Source of the DNA: an uncultured Oscillospiraceae bacterium
GTDB taxonomy: Bacteria > Bacillota > Clostridia > Oscillospirales > Ruminococcaceae
Direction: 5' to 3'
Length of the DNA stretch: 49,593 nt
Assembly: GCA_902489475.1 (NCBI GenBank)
Contig: CABUAH010000005.1
Coordinates: forward strand, 1 to 49,593
Each line of letters starts with the position of its first letter. The stretch's first letter is position 1. Shown piece after piece: positions 8,665-18,279 of the stretch. The notes beneath the pieces were generated by a model, which searched no databases, was not told the DNA's origin, and saw only the letters and a program-made list of their open reading frames with translations. The position numbers were made by a program, and so were the translations under genes.

Positions 8665-9531
8665 ATGGAATTCATTGTATTGACAGGAGTATCGGGATCC
8701 GGAAAATCGACTGCAGTAAACGCTCTTGAGGATCTTGGATTTTATTGTATAGATAATATGCCGCCTGAGCTTATGATTAAGTTTGCAACTCTTTGTTCGG
8801 CAAGCGATCAAAATTTGGAAAAGGTGGCGTTTGTTGCTGATGTCAGAGCAGGAAGCTTTTTTAAGGATCTTTACGGAACGATAAAGGAGCTTCGTGAGCA
8901 TGGCGAAAAGGTAAAGGTTTTGTTTATTGATGCAGATGATGCGGTAATTGAAACAAGGTATAAAGAAACGAGAAGAAAGCATCCTCTTTACAATAAATCA
9001 AAGGGAAGTATTTTGTCGTCCATTGCCCTTGAGAGGGATATGCTTGCAAATGTTAAAGGAATTTCAGATTACTTTATTGATTCATCGTATTTGACAGCAG
9101 CGCAGCTTAAGGAAAAGGTTAGAAATATTTTCTTGGAAAACGGCGATGAGTATATACAAATAGATGTATGCTCTTTTGGCTTCAAGTACGGACCTATGAG
9201 GGAGGCGGATTTGGTTTTTGATGTGAGATGCCTTCCAAACCCATATTATATAGACGAGCTTAGAAAGAAAACAGGACTTTATAAAGAAGTATCCGATTAT
9301 GTTATGAAATTTGAAGAAGCTAAGGAGCTTGAGAAGAAGCTTTATGATTTGGTGGACTTTTTAATTCCTCTTTACATGAAAGAGGGTAAAAGTCAGCTTA
9401 TTATAGCTTTTGGCTGTACAGGCGGAAAACACAGAAGTGTAACCTTTGCCGAGCGTATGTCAAAGCATCTAAGCGAGCTTCACCCAAGAGTAAGAGTAAG
9501 CCACAGGGATATTGATAAATATACGAGATAG
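8665..9531 (+). CDS. rapZ: RNase adapter protein RapZ / YvcJ nucleotide-binding protein
   Basis: A 288-residue P-loop protein of the RapZ/YvcJ family. In Escherichia coli RapZ directs RNase E cleavage of the small RNA GlmZ; in Gram-positives YvcJ binds nucleotides and affects competence and cell wall supply. Walker A GVSGSGKS is at residues 8-15, followed by LEDLGFYCIDNMPPEL; VLFIDADDAVIETRYKETRR and the C-terminal IAFGCTGGKHRSVTFAE are family hallmarks. A GTG at 8656 is in frame, but ATG 8665 has GAAGGG 8 nt upstream. The gene normally found next, yvcK (mgfK), is absent; whiA begins 9 nt after the stop. Confidence 0.94.
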   Translation: MEFIVLTGVSGSGKSTAVNALEDLGFYCIDNMPPELMIKFATLCSASDQNLEKVAFVADVRAGSFFKDLYGTIKELREHGEKVKVLFIDADDAVIETRYKETRRKHPLYNKSKGSILSSIALERDMLANVKGISDYFIDSSYLTAAQLKEKVRNIFLENGDEYIQIDVCSFGFKYGPMREADLVFDVRCLPNPYYIDELRKKTGLYKEVSDYVMKFEEAKELEKKLYDLVDFLIPLYMKEGKSQLIIAFGCTGGKHRSVTFAERMSKHLSELHPRVRVSHRDIDKYTR

Positions 9532-9540
9532 GTAGATTTT

Positions 9541-10458
9541 ATGGCATCATTTTCGCATATAGTAAAAAGTCAGATTTTAGAAAGTCTTAACACTCACAAG
9601 AAGGCGTCATATGCGCTTTTCGGGCTTTTGAGTCTTGCAAAAACCGTGCAGGACAACAACATTATATTCACAACGGAAAACGAAGAGATAGCTCATTTTT
9701 TAATAAGGGAGCTTAAAGAAATTTGCGGAGTGAATAATGCGGCTTTTTCAAAATCGGACAAGCGTGGACACTTGTCATTTTCCGTTAATATAGAGAATAG
9801 TGATGATATAAAACGCATCTATGAAACAATAGGCGATATAAAAACAGGGCTTAAAAGCAATGCTTTGCCGTCATCAGATTGTATCGGCTATGTTGTTGCG
9901 GGAGCTTTTTTGGCAGTCGGAAACATAACCGACCCTAATAAGGAATATCATCTTGAATTTGTAGTGCCGAGTGTTGAGGTGTGCAATGATTTAGGATTGA
10001 TACTTTTGGACAATTTTTCGATTCTTGCAAAGCACACAAGCCGAAAAAACTCTGAAATCGTGTATATTAAGGAAAGTGAAAACATAGAAGATATGCTAAC
10101 GCTCATGGGTGCGTCAAAAGCTACTCTTGAGGTTATGAATGTAAAGATACTTAAAAATGTTCGCAACAAGGTGAACAGAGTTATGAACTGCGAGAACGCT
10201 AATATTGAGCGTACCGTAAAGGCAAGCGAACAGCAGATTGAGGACATTGAGCTTATTGAAAGAACCGTTGGTCTTGATTCTTTAACTGACGAGCTGTATG
10301 AAATTGCAATGCTTCGGTATGAAAATCCGGAGTTCACATTAAAGGAATTGGGCGAATCATTAACGCCTAAAATATCAAAATCAGGAGTAAATCACAGACT
10401 TGAGAAAATCAAGGCAATAGCTAACGACATCAGAGATAACGGAGGTAGAAAAAAATGA
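9541..10458 (+). CDS. whiA: DNA-binding protein WhiA
   Basis: WhiA is a conserved DNA-binding protein, a sporulation regulator in Streptomyces and a factor in chromosome segregation and division in Bacillus. The 305-residue product has the N-terminal LAGLIDADG-endonuclease-like domain (CIGYVVAGAFLAVGNITDP, about 115-135) and a C-terminal helix-turn-helix (LRYENPEFTLKELGESL then SGVNHRLEKI, about 258-295). The start has a weak SD (GGTAG) close to the rapZ stop. Its 3' end overlaps the next start by 4 nt. Confidence 0.94.
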   Translation: MASFSHIVKSQILESLNTHKKASYALFGLLSLAKTVQDNNIIFTTENEEIAHFLIRELKEICGVNNAAFSKSDKRGHLSFSVNIENSDDIKRIYETIGDIKTGLKSNALPSSDCIGYVVAGAFLAVGNITDPNKEYHLEFVVPSVEVCNDLGLILLDNFSILAKHTSRKNSEIVYIKESENIEDMLTLMGASKATLEVMNVKILKNVRNKVNRVMNCENANIERTVKASEQQIEDIELIERTVGLDSLTDELYEIAMLRYENPEFTLKELGESLTPKISKSGVNHRLEKIKAIANDIRDNGGRKK

Positions 10459-10745
10459 TTATTTTGATTTTGTTCATAGCAATCGCACTTGTGGCTTTTG
10501 GAGTTTTGCTTATTGTGAAGGTGAAATCCGACATTTCAAACAGCACAAGGGAAAAGGACGATAATACCGAGCGGTCGGAAGAGGTTGGTACAACGCTCGC
10601 TTCAATGGGGGCGGTATTGATGCTGGCGTCAATAGTTAAAATAACGGGTGCAATTTCAACATTTGGATTTGTGTTTGTAATGCTGCTTGATATTATTTGT
10701 CTTGTCGGGCTTTTGTATTTGATAAATAAAAAAAGACAAGCATAG
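10455..10745 (+). CDS. Small membrane protein of unknown function
   Basis: A 96-residue protein that I do not recognise. It shows an N-terminal membrane segment (IILILFIAIALVAFGVLLIV, residues 2-21), a charged stretch with KEDDNTERSEEV-like composition around 33-47, and one or two further hydrophobic segments from about 48 to 90 ending in positively charged KKRQA. GGAGGT at 10441-10446 is a strong SD and the ATG overlaps the whiA stop (ATGA). Codon use resembles the neighbours, so the ORF is probably real. It sits between whiA and dnaE; no function can be assigned. Confidence 0.7.
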   Translation: MIILILFIAIALVAFGVLLIVKVKSDISNSTREKDDNTERSEEVGTTLASMGAVLMLASIVKITGAISTFGFVFVMLLDIICLVGLLYLINKKRQA

Positions 10746-10787
10746 ACTAATAGGCTACATAAAAAACACGAAAGGCGGTGTATATAA

Positions 10788-13700
10788 ATGGCGGATTTTG
10801 TTCATCTCCATGTTCATAGTGAATATTCTTTGCTCGACGGAGCCTGCAGAATAAAAGAGCTTGTAAAGCGAGTTAAAGAACTTAATCAGTCTGCCGTTGC
10901 TGTGACGGATCACGGTAATATGTACGCTGCCGTTGAGTTTTACAACGAGTGTAAAGCAAACGAAATTAAGCCGATAATAGGCTGTGAGGTTTATGTTGCA
11001 AATCGAACAAGGTTTGACAAGGTAAGCCGAATTGACAAAAGCTACCATCTTGTTTTGCTTTGCGAAAATAATACGGGATATCAAAATCTTATAAAGCTTG
11101 TGTCCTTGGGATATACCGAGGGATTTTATTCAAAACCGAGAATTGATTTTGAGCTTTTGAAGAAATACCATGAGGGACTTATATGCCTTTCCGCTTGTTT
11201 GGCAGGAGAGATAAATCAAAAGCTTATAAATAACGATTTTGAGGGAGCTAAGCAAACAGCTTTGGAGTACCGTGATGTTTTCGGAAAGGAAAACTTTTTT
11301 ATAGAGGTTCAAAACCAGCTGTTTGAAGATGAGAGAAGAATAATTCCTCTTCAGTATGAGCTTTCAAGACAGACGGGGATTCCTTTGGCTGCAACTAATG
11401 ACGCTCACTATATTCGCCGTGAGGATGCAAGGGCTCAGCGGATACTCATGTGTATATCGACAAATACAACTGTAAACGACCCCAAATCTCTTGAATTCCC
11501 GACAGATGAGTTTTATATTAAATCCTCAGAAGAGATGTATGAGCTTTTTAAGATGCATCCCGAGGCAGTTTCTAATACGGTGAAGATCGCAGACCGCTGT
11601 AATGTTGAGTTTGAGTTTGGAGTCACAAAGCTTCCCTTTGTTAAGTTTGATGGCATTGATGATAACGAAGCTTTTTTTATAAAAATGTGCCATGACGGAC
11701 TTAACAGAATTTACAAAACTCCTAGTGAGGAAGCGAAAAAACGTCTTGAATATGAAATTTCTGTTATCAAACAGATGGGATATATTGATTATTATCTTAT
11801 AGTATGGGATTTTATTAATTATGCAAAGACCAATAATATTCCCGTAGGGCCGGGAAGAGGTTCAGGTGCGGGAAGCTTGTGTGCGTATTGCATCGGAATA
11901 ACAGCCGTTGATCCACTTAAGTACAATCTTCTTTTTGAGCGTTTTTTAAACCCGGAAAGAGTGTCAATGCCCGACTTCGATATTGATTTTTGTATTGAGG
12001 GACGGCAAAAGGTAATTGACTATGTCTGCCGCCGCTACGGAGAGGATCATGTTGCACAGATTATAACCTTTGGTACACTTGCCGCAAGAGCTGCAATAAG
12101 AGATGTAACGAGGGCTATGGCGCTCCCTTATCAGCTCGGAGATAAGATTGCAAAGCTTGTTCCGAGAGAACTGAATATTACACTGAGCTCTGCCTTGGAA
12201 AAATCGCCGGATTTAAAAGAGCTTTATGACAGCGATCCGCAAATCAAAGAGCTTATCGACACAGCGATGAAGGTCGAGGGAATGCCGAGAAATTCGTCAA
12301 CACATGCTGCAGGAGTTGTAATTACCAAAGATACGGTTGACAGCTATGTTCCGCTTCAAAGCACCGACGGGCAGATTGTAACTCAGTACACAATGGGAGT
12401 GCTTGAACGATTAGGTCTTTTAAAGATCGACTTTCTCGGACTTAGAAATCTGACTGTAATAAACAACTGCGTAAAGCTAATAAATAAATATGACAAAGAT
12501 TTTAGTATTCAAAATATTCCCTATGATGACAAGGATGTTTACAAAATGTTCTGCGAGGGAAAAACAGAGGGAGTTTTTCAGTTTGAAAGCGCCGGTATGA
12601 CTTCAACAATTGTAAGGCTGAAGCCTACTTGTCTTGAAGATCTTATAGCGGTTATTTCTCTTTACCGCCCCGGACCAATGGATTCGATTCCGACATATAT
12701 TAAAAACCGACACAATCCAAAGCTTGTCAAATATAAAACACCGTTGTTAAAGGATATTCTTGATGTAACATACGGTTGCATAGTTTATCAGGAACAGGTT
12801 ATGCAGATTTTCAGAACGCTTGCCGGATATTCATACGGAAGAGCTGATATAGTAAGACGAGCAATGGCTAAGAAAAAGCATGACGTTTTGGCATCTGAAA
12901 GAAAAGCATTTGTATACGGTGAGAATAATCCCGACGGAACAGTTAACTGTAAAGGATGTATTAATAACGGAGTTGACGAAAAGACTGCAAATGAAATATT
13001 TGATGAAATGAGTTCGTTTGCTTCATATGCTTTTAATAAATCTCATGCTGCGGCATATGCTACTGTTGCATATCAAACGGCATATTTAAAGTGTCATTAT
13101 TTTAAAGAGTACATGGCTTCTTTAATGACAAGCGTTCTCGGCGAGGGCGGAACAAAGATGTTTGAATACATCAAAACCTGCGAACAAAACGGAGTCATGC
13201 TTTTACCAATTGACATTAACGAAAGCGGCGAGGGGTTTACCGTCTGCGGAAATTCAATAAGATATGCGCTCCTTGCTATAAAGAGCTTAGGACGTGGAGT
13301 CATCAGAAATATAATAAATGAGAGGGAATTAAACGGAAAGTTTACATCTTTACAGGATTTTATCGAACGAATGATTGATAATTTGAATGTAAGATTGATG
13401 GAAGCGCTTATCAAAAGCGGCGCTTTCGACTGCTTTAAAAACAATCGCCGAGAGATGATGAGCTGTTTTGAAATGATAATGAAAAGCGTTTATGAGAACA
13501 AGCGCAGAAATCTTGACGGACAGCTTGACTTTTTCGGAGGTTCATCGGATAATTCGGGCCCTATAGAAATGGCAATTCCAAGCTTGCCAGAATATCCTAT
13601 GCTGGAGCTGTTGGCATATGAAAAGCAAACGGTAGGGGCTTATATTTCAGGCCATCCGTTAAAAAGCTATGTGAGTCAGAGAAATGTTTTAGGCTCACCT

Positions 13701-14237
13701 GATTTTTCGGATATAATAATATCGGTAACCGAGGGCGACGGGCGATTTAAAGACGGAGGTAAAGTAAAAGTTTTTGCAATGATCGAGTCAAGAAAGCTGT
13801 TTTTGACAAGGCAAGGCACTAACATGAGCTTTATAACAGCGTCTGACGCTTCATCTGAGATTGAAATGATAATGTTTCCGAATTTATTTGCCGAGAAAAA
13901 ACAGCTTGTGTATGAAGGATCGGTTATTTTTGCAGATTGTAAAATAAGCGTAAAAGATGATGAAACACCGAAGCTTATAATTGAAAGCGTTGTGCCGGCA
14001 GATGAATTTGAAAAGCTGATTACTTTGTGGATAAGATTCCCGGCTTATGACGAAAATAAAGTCAAAGAGTGCATGGACATTATGTCAGGCGCAAAAGGGG
14101 ATATGAAAGTTGTATTTTACTTTGACGATTCAAGGAAGCGTTTTTCACCTAAACAGCTTTCAGGTGTATCTGCTGAAATGAATACGATCAACAAGCTTAA
14201 AAGAGCTTTCGGCGAAAAGAATATTAAAATAACGTAA
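10788..14237 (+). CDS. dnaE: DNA polymerase III alpha subunit (DnaE)
   Basis: A 1149-residue replicative C-family DNA polymerase. The N-terminal PHP domain begins HLHVHSEYSLLDGA; the palm carries PDFDIDF at 395-401 (D398 and D400) and a third acidic residue D548 in KIDFLG; helix-hairpin-helix and OB-fold regions follow (VKVFAMIESRKLF). The length and order fit DnaE (DnaE1/DnaE3 group) rather than PolC, which carries an inserted exonuclease. In PolC-containing Firmicutes DnaE typically extends RNA primers. A GAAAGGCGG sequence precedes the start. It is followed closely by a tiny DUF3006-like gene and probably shares its transcript. Confidence 0.96.
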   Translation: MADFVHLHVHSEYSLLDGACRIKELVKRVKELNQSAVAVTDHGNMYAAVEFYNECKANEIKPIIGCEVYVANRTRFDKVSRIDKSYHLVLLCENNTGYQNLIKLVSLGYTEGFYSKPRIDFELLKKYHEGLICLSACLAGEINQKLINNDFEGAKQTALEYRDVFGKENFFIEVQNQLFEDERRIIPLQYELSRQTGIPLAATNDAHYIRREDARAQRILMCISTNTTVNDPKSLEFPTDEFYIKSSEEMYELFKMHPEAVSNTVKIADRCNVEFEFGVTKLPFVKFDGIDDNEAFFIKMCHDGLNRIYKTPSEEAKKRLEYEISVIKQMGYIDYYLIVWDFINYAKTNNIPVGPGRGSGAGSLCAYCIGITAVDPLKYNLLFERFLNPERVSMPDFDIDFCIEGRQKVIDYVCRRYGEDHVAQIITFGTLAARAAIRDVTRAMALPYQLGDKIAKLVPRELNITLSSALEKSPDLKELYDSDPQIKELIDTAMKVEGMPRNSSTHAAGVVITKDTVDSYVPLQSTDGQIVTQYTMGVLERLGLLKIDFLGLRNLTVINNCVKLINKYDKDFSIQNIPYDDKDVYKMFCEGKTEGVFQFESAGMTSTIVRLKPTCLEDLIAVISLYRPGPMDSIPTYIKNRHNPKLVKYKTPLLKDILDVTYGCIVYQEQVMQIFRTLAGYSYGRADIVRRAMAKKKHDVLASERKAFVYGENNPDGTVNCKGCINNGVDEKTANEIFDEMSSFASYAFNKSHAAAYATVAYQTAYLKCHYFKEYMASLMTSVLGEGGTKMFEYIKTCEQNGVMLLPIDINESGEGFTVCGNSIRYALLAIKSLGRGVIRNIINERELNGKFTSLQDFIERMIDNLNVRLMEALIKSGAFDCFKNNRREMMSCFEMIMKSVYENKRRNLDGQLDFFGGSSDNSGPIEMAIPSLPEYPMLELLAYEKQTVGAYISGHPLKSYVSQRNVLGSPDFSDIIISVTEGDGRFKDGGKVKVFAMIESRKLFLTRQGTNMSFITASDASSEIEMIMFPNLFAEKKQLVYEGSVIFADCKISVKDDETPKLIIESVVPADEFEKLITLWIRFPAYDENKVKECMDIMSGAKGDMKVVFYFDDSRKRFSPKQLSGVSAEMNTINKLKRAFGEKNIKIT

Positions 14238-14249
14238 GGAGAAGTCAAA

Positions 14250-14414
14250 ATGGAGAGGGAATACACCGTTTCAAAGATTGACGGCGACTATGCACATTTA
14301 TGTGAGAAAGAAACCGGTGAGGATTTTTTAATAGCTTTGGCTCTTTTACCTGACGATACTGACGAGGGTAAGAGGATTATATATAAAGATTTCATTTACA
14401 CAGTAATAGATTAA
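14250..14414 (+). CDS. Small DUF3006-like protein
   Basis: A 54-residue ORF beginning MEREYTVSKIDGDYAHL. It has AAGGAG directly after the dnaE stop, about 8 nt before its ATG, and its own TAA overlaps the SD of the next gene, so the spacing is exactly that of a translated operon member. The sequence pattern (short beta strands, I-D-G-D-Y-A start, a LALLPDD centre, a basic RIIYKD turn) resembles DUF3006 proteins such as the one at 38385 in this window. Function is unknown. It is shorter than the common 60-90 residue annotation cut-offs and easily missed. Confidence 0.7.
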   Translation: MEREYTVSKIDGDYAHLCEKETGEDFLIALALLPDDTDEGKRIIYKDFIYTVID

Positions 14415-14426
14415 GGAGATGATTTT

Positions 14427-15689
14427 TTGAAGGTAAATGTCACTCGTGAGGAGATAACGCAGGGCGTCAATTTAACGAGTATAACAGATGCTAAGTTTAA
14501 AACCAATTCTGCGGTCATAAGATTTATAATGCCGCTTGATGAAAAAACTGCTTCAGCAAATGCTTTGGCAGCACAGCTTTTGCTTCTTTCTCATAAAAAG
14601 TATACCGGACTTACTGAAATCACTGATTTCACAAATAAGCTTTACGGAGCGTCGATCGGTGCATCAATCTTTAAGGTCGGAGATAATCAGGTTATAGCTT
14701 TTACAGCAAATTCTATAAGAGATGAATACGCCTTAGAGGGAGAAAAGCTTTTTTATGAGCTTATAAAGGTTCTTTTGGAGTGTATATTTGATCCGCTTGA
14801 TTTTGATGACAAATACTTTGAGCTGAAAAAGAGTGAGCTTATCAACTCAATTGACAGCGAAATAAACGAAAAGCGCACATATGCGATTTTAAATGCTAAC
14901 AAATATGCTTTTAAGGACGAGCCGTATTCGCTGTCAGCAAACGGAACAAGGGAATCTGCTGAAAAGCTGACAAAAGATCAGGTCATATCAGCTTATAAGA
15001 ATTTGCTTCAAAATTCCAATGTTGAAATATCACTTTCAGGCGGCGGGGATTTTAAAAGTGCAAAGGATTTGATAGTAAAAACCTTTAGCGGACGTGAAAT
15101 GACAGACGTTCAGTATCCGTTTGTAATTTATAGCCCGATAAAGCAAGAGGTCGTTACAGCAGAAGATTCATGCGAGATGAATCAGCTTAAAATGGTAATG
15201 ATTTTCAAAACCGATTATAAAAATGATGCAGTAAACGGCTTGTTTGCAGCTCTTCTCGGAGGAACGCCTTTTTCAAAGCTATTTATGAATGTGCGTGAAA
15301 AACTGAGCCTTTGCTATTACTGCGTTTCCCGAATGATATACGAAAAGGGAGCTGTTATGATCGACAGCGGAATAGATTCGGGAAATTTATCCGCAGCATA
15401 CGATGAGATATTGAATCAGATTGATGAGATTAAGAAGGGAAATTTTACTGACGAAGAGCTTTACAATACTAAGCTTGCCATGAGGGGAAGTATTAAAACT
15501 GTTTATGATTCGCCTGCTGAACTTGCGGTGTGGTATTTTACCCGTCATGCAAGAGGTAAAACAAATCAATCTCCTGATGAAGCTCAAAGAGAAATGTTTG
15601 CTGTTTCAAGAGAAGAGATTATTGAGGCTGCAAACAGTATTAAACTCGACACTATTTATACTCTTAAAAATAACGGAGGTGATAAATAA
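14427..15689 (+). CDS. M16-family protein YfmF (EF-P modification-associated, non-catalytic partner)
   Basis: A 420-residue member of the pitrilysin-like M16 family that lacks the HxxEH zinc motif, as expected for the inactive partner (YmfF in Bacillus subtilis, named YfmF in some databases). The family is genetically linked to 5-aminopentanol modification of elongation factor P in B. subtilis. Conserved stretches include GGTPFSKLFMNVREKLSLCYY, typical of the M16 second half. It starts with TTG at 14427: AAGGAG at 14413-14418 is 8 nt upstream and no better ATG exists. Its stop overlaps the next ATG by one base (TAATG). Confidence 0.85.
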   Translation: MKVNVTREEITQGVNLTSITDAKFKTNSAVIRFIMPLDEKTASANALAAQLLLLSHKKYTGLTEITDFTNKLYGASIGASIFKVGDNQVIAFTANSIRDEYALEGEKLFYELIKVLLECIFDPLDFDDKYFELKKSELINSIDSEINEKRTYAILNANKYAFKDEPYSLSANGTRESAEKLTKDQVISAYKNLLQNSNVEISLSGGGDFKSAKDLIVKTFSGREMTDVQYPFVIYSPIKQEVVTAEDSCEMNQLKMVMIFKTDYKNDAVNGLFAALLGGTPFSKLFMNVREKLSLCYYCVSRMIYEKGAVMIDSGIDSGNLSAAYDEILNQIDEIKKGNFTDEELYNTKLAMRGSIKTVYDSPAELAVWYFTRHARGKTNQSPDEAQREMFAVSREEIIEAANSIKLDTIYTLKNNGGDK

Positions 15690-16966
15690 TGCAGGGAGAA
15701 ATCATACGCAATAAAATTACAGGCGACTGCTATAAAAAATTTCATCATTCATCTGGACTTGAGGTACTGGTTTGGGAAATGCCGGGATTTTCAACAACTT
15801 CTGCATTGTTTGCAACAAAATACGGTTCTATAAACACTCGTTTTAAAACCAAAAATGATAAGGATTTTGTAGAAGTGCCTGACGGAATTGCTCATTTTTT
15901 GGAGCACAAGCTTTTTGAAAACGAGGACTGCGATGTTTTTGAACTTTACGCAAAAACAGGCGCCAGTGCAAATGCATACACAACATTTGATCATACAGCA
16001 TACCTTTTTGACTGTTCGGAAAACTATGCCGATTCACTCAGAATTCTTTTAGACTTTGTTCAAAAGCCGTATTTTACACAGGCGACAGTTGATAAGGAGC
16101 AGGGTATTATCGGACAGGAAATTAAAATGTGTGAGGATTCTCCTCAAAGGCAGGTTTTATTCAATCTTTTGAAATGTCTTTATAAAAAGCACCCTGTAAG
16201 AATTGATATAGCAGGAACTGTTGAGTCTATTGCAAAAATAGATGCAGAGCTTCTATACAGATGTTACAGAACATTTTATAACCTTCATAACATGGTTTTG
16301 GTTATTGCGGGAAACTGTGATGCCGACGAGGTCATGTCAATATGTGACGAGCTTTTGATACCGAGTGAGAATATGGGTCTTGAAACTGATTTTCCTGTAG
16401 AGCCTATGGAGGTTGACGAAAAATATACTGAACAGATAATGCCTGTAGGACTTCCATTGTTTAATATTGGATTTAAAGTGCCTGCGTGTAAGGGTGAGGA
16501 TGTTGTAAAGACGGAGCTTGAGTCATCGATTTTGTTACAGCTTATTATGGGAAGCGGTTCTCCTTTATATAAGGAGCTTTTTGATGAGGGACTCATAAAT
16601 TCGCAATTTAATTCAGAAGTGTTTTTCGGTGATGGATTTTTTACAAATCTTGTTGGCGGTGAATCCAAAGATCCGCTTGAGGTCCAAAAAAGAATTTATG
16701 CCGAAATCAAAAGGTATCAAAAAGATGGCTTTGATGAAGAAAAGTTTAAGATCGTAAAGAACAGTATGTACGGCATGATGATAAAGAATTTTGAAAATGT
16801 AGAATCGTGTGCAAATACAATGCTTTCAGCGTACATTCTCGGTGATATATCAGCATATTCACCGATTGAAACGCTTCATGAGATAACCCTTGAGAACTTG
16901 CAGAATGATATTGAAAAGCTTTTCAATATTGATTGCTCGGCAATCTCGGTTGTAAAGACAAAATAG
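15689..16966 (+). CDS. M16-family zinc protease YfmH (EF-P modification-associated)
   Basis: A 425-residue M16 metallopeptidase and the catalytic partner of the preceding gene. It has the inverted zinc motif HFLEH in PDGIAHFLEHKLFENED and the downstream glutamate region DKEQGIIGQEIKMCEDSPQ. A textbook SD, GGAGGTGAT at 15675-15683, lies inside the end of yfmF, and the ATG shares one base with its stop, so 1:1 translation is likely. M16 enzymes usually work as paired halves around a chamber, consistent with an active/inactive heterodimer. The link to EF-P modification is from B. subtilis genetics, not visible here; efp is not in the window. Confidence 0.88.
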   Translation: MQGEIIRNKITGDCYKKFHHSSGLEVLVWEMPGFSTTSALFATKYGSINTRFKTKNDKDFVEVPDGIAHFLEHKLFENEDCDVFELYAKTGASANAYTTFDHTAYLFDCSENYADSLRILLDFVQKPYFTQATVDKEQGIIGQEIKMCEDSPQRQVLFNLLKCLYKKHPVRIDIAGTVESIAKIDAELLYRCYRTFYNLHNMVLVIAGNCDADEVMSICDELLIPSENMGLETDFPVEPMEVDEKYTEQIMPVGLPLFNIGFKVPACKGEDVVKTELESSILLQLIMGSGSPLYKELFDEGLINSQFNSEVFFGDGFFTNLVGGESKDPLEVQKRIYAEIKRYQKDGFDEEKFKIVKNSMYGMMIKNFENVESCANTMLSAYILGDISAYSPIETLHEITLENLQNDIEKLFNIDCSAISVVKTK

Positions 16967-16995
16967 GCAACAAATGCGAAAGGACGGTAGTTTAG

Positions 16996-18279
16996 ATGAC
17001 ACAAGTTATTCAGACGCTTGCTGAAATGAGAATAAGCTTTCCGAATTTCGGAAGCGGAGACAACATTTTAAAATCCGGAATAAAGATTGACAATGTGCTT
17101 TTTAAAATTCCGGGTACTGATTTCAACATCTACTGGTATGGATTTTTAATTGCTTTGGGAATTTTGATAGCAATAATTTACGGCATGAAAAAAGCTCCGA
17201 AAATCGGACTTAATCCTGACAGAGTGACTGATGCTGTAATAGGAGGACTTATTGGTGCTGTAATAGGTGCGAGAGCGTATTATGTAATATTCAGTCTTGA
17301 TAATTACATTGTAAACGGCAAGCTTCAGTGGGGAGAGATTTTTAGTGTTCGTGACGGCGGACTTGCTATATACGGCGGAATAATAGGCGCACTTTTAGTA
17401 GGCGGAATAGTCGCAAAAATAAGAAAGTGTAATCTTCCTACGCTTCTGGATCTTGTTGCTCCATGCTTTTTGATTGGACAGTGTATAGGAAGATGGGGAA
17501 ACTTCTTCAATCAGGAAGCCTTTGGCAGCAATACCAATCTTCCGTGGGGAATGATTTCAAATGAAACGAGAAGCTATATTGCAACACATTTCTCAGATGG
17601 TTCTGTTGATCCGATGCTACCTGTTCATCCATGCTTTTTGTACGAGTCGATTTGGTGTCTTATCGGATTTATCTTGCTTCATTTTCTGTTTAAAAAGAGA
17701 AAATTTGACGGAGAAATTTTCCTTCTTTACATCGGCTGGTACGGACTCGAAAGATTTTTCATTGAAGGACTCAGAACTGATAGCCTATATCTCTTTAACA
17801 TAAGAGTTTCCCAGCTTATCGCAGGAGCTTGTGTTCTTGCCTCAATTGTTTTGATTATTATTTTCAGAAGCTCGGCAAAGCGAAATGACTCAAAGCTTTA
17901 TGTTGACACAACAGAGTCAATAATTGCTCTTGCAGGATATAATGCAAAGGTTTTAGTAAGAGCAGAGAAAAAGGAACTTAAAAGTAAGCTTTTGGCTGCA
18001 AAGGAAACGGGCGATGGTATAACAGACTGCACAAATGAATACAACGAGAAATTTGGAGATAAAAAGAAAGAAGCTGATTATTTGGCAGGAGTTGAGAAGC
18101 TTATTGTTGAAAAGGCTAAGGCAAAAGCAGAAGAGAGCGAATCAGTTGAAGAATCCAAAATCGAAGAGGATAAAAATTCTATCTTAGACGAAATGGAAGA
18201 TGTGTCTGACGAAGCCGATGAGGAATTTGACACAACAGAAGCGTCAGAGAACGAAATTGACAGTACGGAGGAAGAATAA
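16996..18279 (+). CDS. lgt: Prolipoprotein diacylglyceryl transferase with long acidic C-terminal tail
   Basis: Lgt transfers diacylglyceryl from phosphatidylglycerol to the lipobox cysteine of prelipoproteins in the membrane. Multiple membrane segments are visible, with the signature GRWGNFFNQEAFG starting at residue 165, YWYGFLIALG near 45, and the HPCFLYES and RFFIEGLRTDSL motifs. Family members are normally 260-300 residues; this one is 427. After the last membrane helix (about 285) there is a cytoplasmic tail of roughly 135 residues: first basic and alanine-rich, then strongly acidic and probably disordered or coiled (ESVEESKIEEDK, EEFDTTEASENE). The stop overlaps the folD start by one base. 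Confidence 0.93.
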   Translation: MTQVIQTLAEMRISFPNFGSGDNILKSGIKIDNVLFKIPGTDFNIYWYGFLIALGILIAIIYGMKKAPKIGLNPDRVTDAVIGGLIGAVIGARAYYVIFSLDNYIVNGKLQWGEIFSVRDGGLAIYGGIIGALLVGGIVAKIRKCNLPTLLDLVAPCFLIGQCIGRWGNFFNQEAFGSNTNLPWGMISNETRSYIATHFSDGSVDPMLPVHPCFLYESIWCLIGFILLHFLFKKRKFDGEIFLLYIGWYGLERFFIEGLRTDSLYLFNIRVSQLIAGACVLASIVLIIIFRSSAKRNDSKLYVDTTESIIALAGYNAKVLVRAEKKELKSKLLAAKETGDGITDCTNEYNEKFGDKKKEADYLAGVEKLIVEKAKAKAEESESVEESKIEEDKNSILDEMEDVSDEADEEFDTTEASENEIDSTEEE

